Made by a program: the position numbers and the translations under genes. DNA of 29,596 bases from a virus: positions 1 through 29,596 of the IMG/VR virus record IMGVR_UViG_3300025896_001176. The stretch is one strand, 5' to 3'. The first letter of the stretch is position 1, and each line of letters starts with the position of its first letter. The notes beneath the pieces are model-generated. The model was given only the letters and a program-made list of their open reading frames with translations. It searched no databases and had not been told where the DNA came from. Positions 25,288 through 29,596 of the stretch are shown one piece after another.

Positions 25288-25366
25288 ATGCAGACAGAAG
25301 CCGCAGCGAGCGCAGCTTGGTGAAGGCATTTGGTGATTCCCATAGCGCCAGAACAGGCATGGGTGA

Positions 25367-25436
25367 TAAAATAGCGAAGCCCGCCGGTGCTGATAACACG
25401 GGCGGGCCTCTGACCAATCAACGAAGGAACCGTATC
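25367..25436 (+). promoter_or_regulatory. HNH cassette leader 3: extended -10 box, stem-loop and RBS
   Basis: TGATAAAAT (25364-25372) fits an extended -10 element. GCCCGCC (25379-25385) pairs with GGCGGGC (25401-25407), with an inner GTG/CAC pairing around CTGATAA, nearly the same loop as in leader 1. GAAGGA (25423-25428) precedes ATG 25437. Box-to-ATG distance is 64 nt. Confidence 0.6.
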
Positions 25437-25937
25437 ATGGCTAAGACCGATCTTACCGCAGAGCGTTTGCGCGAGCTGCTTGACTACAACCCAGAAACTG
25501 GCGTTTTTATACGGCGCGTCAGCACCTGCCCGACGGCCCGCGCTGGCGATGTCGCAGGGGCCGTTAAGCCGTCCGGGTACGTTTATATTGGCGTCGTCGG
25601 GAATAACTACCTCGCGCACCGACTTGCGTGGCTGCACACCTACGGCACCTGGCCGTTTGGAGTCGTTGACCATATCAACGGAGCCAAGGGGGACAACAGA
25701 ATCGAAAACCTCCGCGACGTTACCGTGGCGGAAAACAGCCAGAACATGCGCTCCGGGCATAAAGACTCTGCGTCCGAATACCTCGGGGTAAGCCGCAAGC
25801 GTGGGAAATGGAGGGCAGGCATCTACTACGCCGGAAAGCATATTAGCCTTGGGAGTTTTTCCTCCCAAGAGGCTGCCAGCGAGGCATATATGTCCGCCAA
25901 GGCCGTCTACCATGCAAGAGCTACGAGCGCGCATTGA
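25437..25937 (+). CDS. HNH homing endonuclease with C-terminal AP2-like domain (166 aa)
   Basis: ATG 25437 (MAKTDLTAERLRELLDYNPE) is chosen because it aligns with the first HNH protein and has GAAGGA upstream; an earlier in-frame ATG at 25275 would read through the leader hairpin. The HNH core is intact at about residues 61-95 (HRLAWLHTYGTWP, VDHINGAKGDNRIENLRDV). A shorter AP2-like domain follows (about 114-160: YLGVSRKRGKWRAGIYYAGK, LGSFSSQEAASEAYMSAK). Its last 17 bases overlap the 3' end of the stabilisation-like gene on the other strand, so the tail-to-tail insertion altered or shares the final codons of both genes. Likely a mobile endonuclease like the other two. Confidence 0.9.
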   Translation: MAKTDLTAERLRELLDYNPETGVFIRRVSTCPTARAGDVAGAVKPSGYVYIGVVGNNYLAHRLAWLHTYGTWPFGVVDHINGAKGDNRIENLRDVTVAENSQNMRSGHKDSASEYLGVSRKRGKWRAGIYYAGKHISLGSFSSQEAASEAYMSAKAVYHARATSAH

Positions 25938-26826
25938 AAGCCTCCCCGCCTTGCTGGATCGAAACAACAAACCGCTTTTGGCCCCCTGCCCTTACAAGGC
26001 AGCCCCCGGCGCGAACGCCCGGTGCCACGCTGATCTGTTTCTCTGTGATGTTGACGAACGGCAGCGCGGCACACAGGCCACGGGTCGTCCAGAACAAAAT
26101 GCGTTGGTCGTCTCGGTCCCAGTGCTGGCCAGCAACAACCCCGTACTCAGCTAACTGGTCGAGCTTGTCGCCGCTGTAAGCGTAGATGCACGCATCGGTG
26201 CCAACGATCAGGGCTGCGTCGTGCGGGGCCAGCATCGTGACCTTGCCAGGAACAATGAAGAAGTTTGAATCTAGATTCCAGAGGTGGTAGCCCATGGGCT
26301 CAGAAAACCAGATAACGGTATGGTTCTCGCTGGCCAGGTACTGCGCGGCGTACATGCGGCCCTTCCAGAACTGAATCACATCAGTGCCCAGTGGTAGGGT
26401 GTCGAACAGCACGCCGAGATTCTGGCCGTCGTCGCCAGTGAAGCCCGCACCGTAGGAGACTGGTGCGCCACGCCATGCAGTCACTGCGTTGTCTGGTGCA
26501 ATCACGCCAGAGTCAACGCCGTTGTTAAAGTACACGCTCTCATTGACTTCGCACCAGTACATCGGCGCGGTGCTGGTCAAAGTAGCGACATTCACCCCGT
26601 TGAAGTCCTGAATCTCGGTCGCTGTGGCCAGATAGGCTCGGGTGGTGTCAATGGTGCTGTAGGCAGACTGAAACGAACCTGCACGGCTCAGTGCGTACCC
26701 GTCACGCTTTTCAATCGCCCCGGTGTCGGTAATGTTGACGTTGGTTGCTTGAACGAGTGATCGCCAATCCAGACGCAGCGGGTCGATCACGTTGTTCAGG
26801 CCGCGAAATGAGGTGATCTGATCCAT
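25921..26826 (-). CDS. Putative tail or head-completion protein, stabilisation-protein-like (301 aa)
   Basis: ATG 26826 overlaps the TGA of the adaptor-like gene (TGATG), so it is preferred to two in-frame GTG codons just upstream. The N-terminus, MDQITSFRGLNNVIDPLRLD then ATNVNITDTGAIEKRDGY, matches a pattern typical of podovirus tail-tube or stabilisation proteins that plug the portal ring. The remainder is beta-rich with regular W/Y/G repeats (FWKGRMYAAQYL, VIWFSEPMGYHLWNL, LIVGTDACIYAYSG), suggesting a propeller-like fold. The last five codons lie within the end of the third HNH gene, so the C-terminus may be shortened or replaced. The family assignment is by pattern and not certain. Confidence 0.75.
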   Translation of the reverse strand: MDQITSFRGLNNVIDPLRLDWRSLVQATNVNITDTGAIEKRDGYALSRAGSFQSAYSTIDTTRAYLATATEIQDFNGVNVATLTSTAPMYWCEVNESVYFNNGVDSGVIAPDNAVTAWRGAPVSYGAGFTGDDGQNLGVLFDTLPLGTDVIQFWKGRMYAAQYLASENHTVIWFSEPMGYHLWNLDSNFFIVPGKVTMLAPHDAALIVGTDACIYAYSGDKLDQLAEYGVVAGQHWDRDDQRILFWTTRGLCAALPFVNITEKQISVAPGVRAGGCLVRAGGQKRFVVSIQQGGEAFNARS

Positions 26827-27494
26827 CACCACACCGATTTATTGACGTGTGGACGATTGGCCTGTGATGCCTTTCTGTAATCCGCATCAGGCCGCAGGCC
26901 AAACACCCGCGTGAACTCAGCAAGCGCAGTCGCAGACTTGTTCGGGTTGAAAATCTCCGCATCCGGGCGGCTGTAGGCGCGATGAAGCGCCCACTGAACA
27001 AGATGACGATGGTGAATGCGGCCAATTTCTGGAGATTCCGTCGTCTGATCTTCGATGTTGAGCAGCGGAAGGCGGTGGCACTCCAGCGCCAGGGTGCCGT
27101 CTGTGCTTGGTTTGCATGCCAGCTGGATCGTGGTGTCGTTCTGGATGGCGTACTTTGGCAACTCGGTGTACTTGCGCCAGGATGGGTAGATGCGATCGAG
27201 CTCGGTGATATCGGTCAGGTACAGCACTTGCTCTGTATCGGTGCCGGTCGGCGTGAATCCTGCGCGGGTGACTTCGATGATGGCCGGGTGAAGCGGGTAA
27301 ACACTGACGCCAGCGGTCACGGCAATGGTGCAAACGGCTGGCGTGCTGGTGTCGTGGATCAGCAGCGAACGGATGCAGGCTTCGGCCTCGGCCTCATTCA
27401 GCCATGCGGTGATGTTGGCATCGCTGGAAAAGTAAGGGGCTTCCAAATCATCCGAGTCAACCCGGACTTGCGCAATGAGTGCGGCCAGGTCCAT
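26826..27494 (-). CDS. Putative head-tail adaptor protein (222 aa)
   Basis: ATG 27494 directly follows the TAA of the upstream gene. The sequence MDLAALIAQVRVDSDDLEAP with SSDANITAWLNEAEAEACIR is characteristic of phage adaptor proteins: a helix with R.D..D...P, then D..I..WLNEAE.EA. A beta section follows (SVYPLHPAIIEVTRAGF) and the C-terminal half is helical (RHLVQWALHRAYSRPDAEIF, SATALAEFTRVFG). Adaptors of this kind sit under the portal and join it to the tail. Size and order, after the capsid genes and before the stabilisation-like gene, agree. No unusual features. Confidence 0.75.
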   Translation of the reverse strand: MDLAALIAQVRVDSDDLEAPYFSSDANITAWLNEAEAEACIRSLLIHDTSTPAVCTIAVTAGVSVYPLHPAIIEVTRAGFTPTGTDTEQVLYLTDITELDRIYPSWRKYTELPKYAIQNDTTIQLACKPSTDGTLALECHRLPLLNIEDQTTESPEIGRIHHRHLVQWALHRAYSRPDAEIFNPNKSATALAEFTRVFGLRPDADYRKASQANRPHVNKSVW

Positions 27495-28244
27495 TTATTG
27501 GACTCCAAATCGGTCCACCAAGCCAACAACTTCGGTGCGCAGCGTGGCTATCCCCTTGCGCTTGTCAATGTCCATGTTGAAATGCGTCTTGACGTAGGTG
27601 GTCAAGGCGTCTTTGTCCATCAGGCCGATGGCGTCGCGCACATCCTGCACATCGTCCGCTTCATTTTTTGGATCGGCACAATGCGCCACTTCCGCGCCAT
27701 CTTCGCCTGGGACATATACATCCGGGTGCTTGAGCATCAGGCGGGCTTTGTCCAGTGGCACCATGCGCGATTCACCTCGGATGAAGGTAATCCGGGTGCC
27801 GTAGGTGCCATCGGTGTACTCGGCGCGCGAGCCCACATACTTGATGGACACATTGCCGCTGTCGCCTACCTTGATGGGCTTGACGGCAGGGGCTTCATTG
27901 GGCGCGTCTTTCAGTGCATGAACCACTGCACGAAATAGGTAATCTTTGGCCTTTTGCTCTACGGGCAATTCTGCGTATTCGCAGATACAAGGGTGCAGTT
28001 TCTTTTCTGCGTCCTTCTCTGGTCCGTATTTCCATCCATCTTTGATCTTTTGCGCCAACCAGCTTTCATGAGAGGCTTCTGGTGTTGCATCAGGATTCGC
28101 AAGATGCATGTCGACGCCCGCCAATGCGCTGTCTTTTTGCCACTGTGGAGCATTTTCCCAAGTAGCTTGCGACACATCGCCCAGGGCGGCGCAGTAGGCC
28201 AAGTTGATCATGTGGGCGACGCGGGCGATGTTCGTGCGATTCAT
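27495..28244 (-). CDS. RyR-domain protein of the capsid gene cluster (249 aa)
   Basis: ATG 28244 with AAGGA five nt upstream is preferred to an in-frame TTG at 28277. Residues about 5-110 form an RyR domain: IARVAHMINLAYC, ALGDVSQATWENAPQWQKDS, HLANPDATPEASHESWLAQK, GWKYGPEKDAEKKLHPC, LPVEQKAKDYLFRAVVHAL. This repeat, named from ryanodine receptors, is also known in bacteria and phages, where it probably binds a small ligand or a partner. Residues about 120-190 are a small beta domain (VSIKYVGSRAEYTDGTYGTR, ARLMLKHPDVYVPG) of the kind seen in phage head proteins. It lies between the decoration-like gene and the adaptor gene. Whether it enters the virion is unknown. Confidence 0.85.
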   Translation of the reverse strand: MNRTNIARVAHMINLAYCAALGDVSQATWENAPQWQKDSALAGVDMHLANPDATPEASHESWLAQKIKDGWKYGPEKDAEKKLHPCICEYAELPVEQKAKDYLFRAVVHALKDAPNEAPAVKPIKVGDSGNVSIKYVGSRAEYTDGTYGTRITFIRGESRMVPLDKARLMLKHPDVYVPGEDGAEVAHCADPKNEADDVQDVRDAIGLMDKDALTTYVKTHFNMDIDKRKGIATLRTEVVGLVDRFGVQ

Positions 28245-28272
28245 GCTAGTCCTTGATTGAAAGTGAGAAACA

Positions 28273-28294
28273 GGCAAGGCCCGAGAGCCCTGCC
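28273..28294 (-). other. Intergenic stem-loop after the decoration-like gene
   Basis: GGCAGGGC and GCCTTGCC form an 8-bp stem with one G-T pair and a 6-nt loop on the minus-strand transcript, followed by TGTTTCTC. The T content is too low for a strong terminator, so it may attenuate transcription or protect the 3' end of the capsid mRNA. Confidence 0.45.
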
Positions 28295-28311
28295 GCTTGT
28301 TCAGTCACGCT

Positions 28312-28791
28312 TTACGGCGCGCCTGTCAACACACCTTCAATCAGGATGTCGGCCACACCGACGGATGCAGAAGCAGCGCCGGCCGTGGTCAGGATCAGAT
28401 AGGCATCCTTGGGCAGCGTCACCGGAGCGTTGGTCGTGGCGTTGCGCAGTCGGCCAACAGCGTTCAGTACCAAACCGGTGCCGAAGTAGTTGGCGCTTTG
28501 CGGCACAACGGTGGAATCCACGCCGTCAACGTACTGGAAGCCCAGACTTCCGGTCATAGCCGCGGTGAAGGCATCCGAGACAATGACATTGCTGTCTTGC
28601 AGGCGGAAACCTGCAGGCAGCACGCCCAGGCGCACCACATCACCAAGAGCGATGCCGGTTGCCACATCCGAGTCAATGAAGGCCCCGGCTGCGTTGGTGG
28701 TCAGGTTGAAGGGCAACACCGTAGAGTTGCCGTAAGGGGTGCCGCCAAAGGTTGCTTGGTTGAGCACTTTCTTTTTCGTGATAGTCGCCAT
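28312..28791 (-). CDS. Putative capsid decoration or minor head protein (159 aa)
   Basis: ATG 28791 has GGAG 8 nt upstream. The product starts MATITKKKVLNQATFGGTPY and is a small beta-type protein rich in Val, Ala, Gly and Thr (GDVVRLGVLPAGFRLQDSNV, ADILIEGVLTGAP at the end). It follows the major capsid gene by 63 nt, the usual place for a head decoration protein. Hairpins lie on both sides of the gene. I base the role on size, composition and place; no family signature is certain. Confidence 0.7.
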   Translation of the reverse strand: MATITKKKVLNQATFGGTPYGNSTVLPFNLTTNAAGAFIDSDVATGIALGDVVRLGVLPAGFRLQDSNVIVSDAFTAAMTGSLGFQYVDGVDSTVVPQSANYFGTGLVLNAVGRLRNATTNAPVTLPKDAYLILTTAGAASASVGVADILIEGVLTGAP

Positions 28792-28824
28792 GATGGGCTC
28801 CTGAAAATGTGAGTTTGGTTAAGC

Positions 28825-28848
28825 GAGCGGCCCGGTCAAGGGCCACTC
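28825..28848 (-). other. Intergenic stem-loop after the major capsid gene
   Basis: GAGTGGCCC and GGGCCGCTC form a 9-bp stem with one T-G pair and the loop TTGACC on the minus-strand transcript, 6 nt after the capsid stop codon. There is no T-run after it. It may stabilise the capsid mRNA or reduce read-through. Confidence 0.5.
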
Positions 28849-28854
28849 ATGCCT

Positions 28855-29596
28855 TTAGGCTTGCAGCTTCACAGCGGTGTCAATCGCCATCACGCCGTAG
28901 TCGGTGAACTGCTTGGCATCACCGTGGTCAATCTCGAAACGAATCTTCGATCGGCCATTGATCGCACCCAGCAAGATTTCCAGCTTGTCGTCGTGATCCA
29001 ACTCCTTCTCCGAGAAGAAGAACGGATTGCCAGACTTTGCGTGCTTGCCCCAGGCTTCAGCCAGCGCCTGGCCACCCAGAAGGAGCGCACGGTCCACAGC
29101 GAAGCCAGTACCAAAGGCGGCAGGCACCAAGTCGGTCGCGGTTTCAGTCTCGGACGTGAAGCTAGAGCACCAGCGCAGCGAATCACCAGCATAGAAGCGG
29201 ATCGGCTTGGGCATCTTGACAATCAGGATGCCGTTCCACAAACCGGCTTCGCCCATGAACAGCGGGTTGTTGCCGGCTTGCTGGCTGCGCGCCATCGCGT
29301 TGGCTTGCAATGTGCGGAACTGGCCCGAGTTGCTTTGCAGGAACGCGGTGTACTGCTCGCTCGACACCAACAGCACGCGCAAAGGCGAGTCGCTGGCCAT
29401 CTTGTCGCCTTCAAAGACAACAGGCGGAGGTGGAACAGCCATGCTGTCAAGCTGAGTACGCAGCGCATCCACCAAGTCAGCGTTCATCACATCGGTCGTG
29501 GCGATGGTGATTTCGTTGGCAGCAGCCTTGATCGACTCGATGCCTGAACCCGTGCTCATGAAGTGGCGGTTCTTGGTGGGCGCCTTGACCGGGTTG
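28855..29596 (-). CDS. Major capsid protein, DUF4043 / N4 gp56 family (N-terminus beyond the right edge)
   Basis: The frame is open to the right edge: before the Met at 29559 it continues upstream with NPVKAPTKNRHF, so the true start is outside the window. The visible 247 residues fit the C-terminal part of the N4 gp56-type capsid family: NPVKAPTKNRHF, then LRVLLVSSEQYTAF, LFMGEAGLWNGILIVKMP, FAVDRALLLGGQALAEAWG, and a helical-beta end with DHDDKLEILLGAINGRSKIRF. The protein builds the icosahedral shell and is typical of many podoviruses. It heads the visible operon and is followed by the decoration-like gene after a short hairpin spacer. Confidence 0.9.
   Translation of the reverse strand, partial: NPVKAPTKNRHFMSTGSGIESIKAAANEITIATTDVMNADLVDALRTQLDSMAVPPPPVVFEGDKMASDSPLRVLLVSSEQYTAFLQSNSGQFRTLQANAMARSQQAGNNPLFMGEAGLWNGILIVKMPKPIRFYAGDSLRWCSSFTSETETATDLVPAAFGTGFAVDRALLLGGQALAEAWGKHAKSGNPFFFSEKELDHDDKLEILLGAINGRSKIRFEIDHGDAKQFTDYGVMAIDTAVKLQA

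Noticed and set aside
25275-25436. Longer N-terminus for the third HNH protein
   Set aside because: It would translate through the -10 box and leader hairpin; the relatives start at the position of ATG 25437, which has its own RBS.
25268-25436. Possible att site or transposon inverted repeats around the HNH genes
   Set aside because: The inverted repeats are leader hairpins at the 5' side only; no matching terminal repeats, target duplications or transposase were found.
25224-25970. Minus-strand open frame of 248 codons covering the third HNH gene
   Set aside because: It is antisense to the well-defined HNH-AP2 gene and its leader, and overlaps the end of the stabilisation-like gene in another frame.
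26982-27938. Plus-strand open frame of 318 codons
   Set aside because: It crosses two well-supported minus-strand genes (adaptor-like and RyR) and has shadow-like composition.

Overview
This window looks like the late, virion-building region of a tailed, probably short-tailed (podovirus-like), phage or prophage. The G+C-rich sequence and the gene families suggest a proteobacterial host, perhaps a betaproteobacterium, but the host is inference. Almost every gene reads on the minus strand, so in transcription order the window runs from its right end to its left end.

Transcription order: the major capsid protein of the DUF4043 / N4 gp56 family (cut by the right edge), a small probable capsid-decoration protein, a protein with an N-terminal RyR domain, a head-tail adaptor-like protein, a stabilisation/tail-like protein, a 251-aa structural protein, a 741-aa putative tail protein, a 524-aa protein with an N-terminal discoidin-like domain and LPSL repeats, a long helical repeat protein of about 630 aa, a 684-aa protein with repeated GGMVR motifs, and then one enormous 4920-aa polyvalent protein that fills half of the window. 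The last minus-strand gene is cut by the left edge and is separated from the giant gene by a strong terminator. Spacings inside the operon are tight (TGATG overlap, TAA directly followed by ATG, 2-9 nt gaps), except where foreign cassettes interrupt it.

The giant protein carries a Gly/Ala-rich N-terminus, long Pro/Ala linkers, an N6-adenine methylase domain (NPPF), an SNF2-like helicase (GAGKT, DESH, TGTP, EQREG...RQG), a zincin-type HELFH metallopeptidase, two interchangeable-looking modules bracketed by repeated sequence, and an LPD38-like C-terminus. By analogy with P1 DarB and other polyvalent proteins it is probably packaged and injected with the DNA to protect it. Inside its reading frame, exactly where the giant frame turns into a Gly/Ser/Arg-rich low-complexity linker, another frame holds a protein-like 119-aa ORF with its own Shine-Dalgarno sequence: a candidate overlapping gene.

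Three plus-strand HNH-AP2 endonuclease genes are wedged between the minus-strand genes. All three share a 5' module of about 70 nt (TAAAAT box, stem-loop, ribosome binding site), sit tail-to-tail with the preceding structural gene, and seem to have damaged or displaced neighbouring sequence. They look like a family of free-standing homing cassettes with a common regulated leader.

No tRNA, rRNA, CRISPR array, integrase or insertion sequence was seen. The only gene-free stretch over 300 bases is 158-469, which holds a terminator, a candidate promoter, a headless membrane-protein ORF and the leader of the first HNH cassette.
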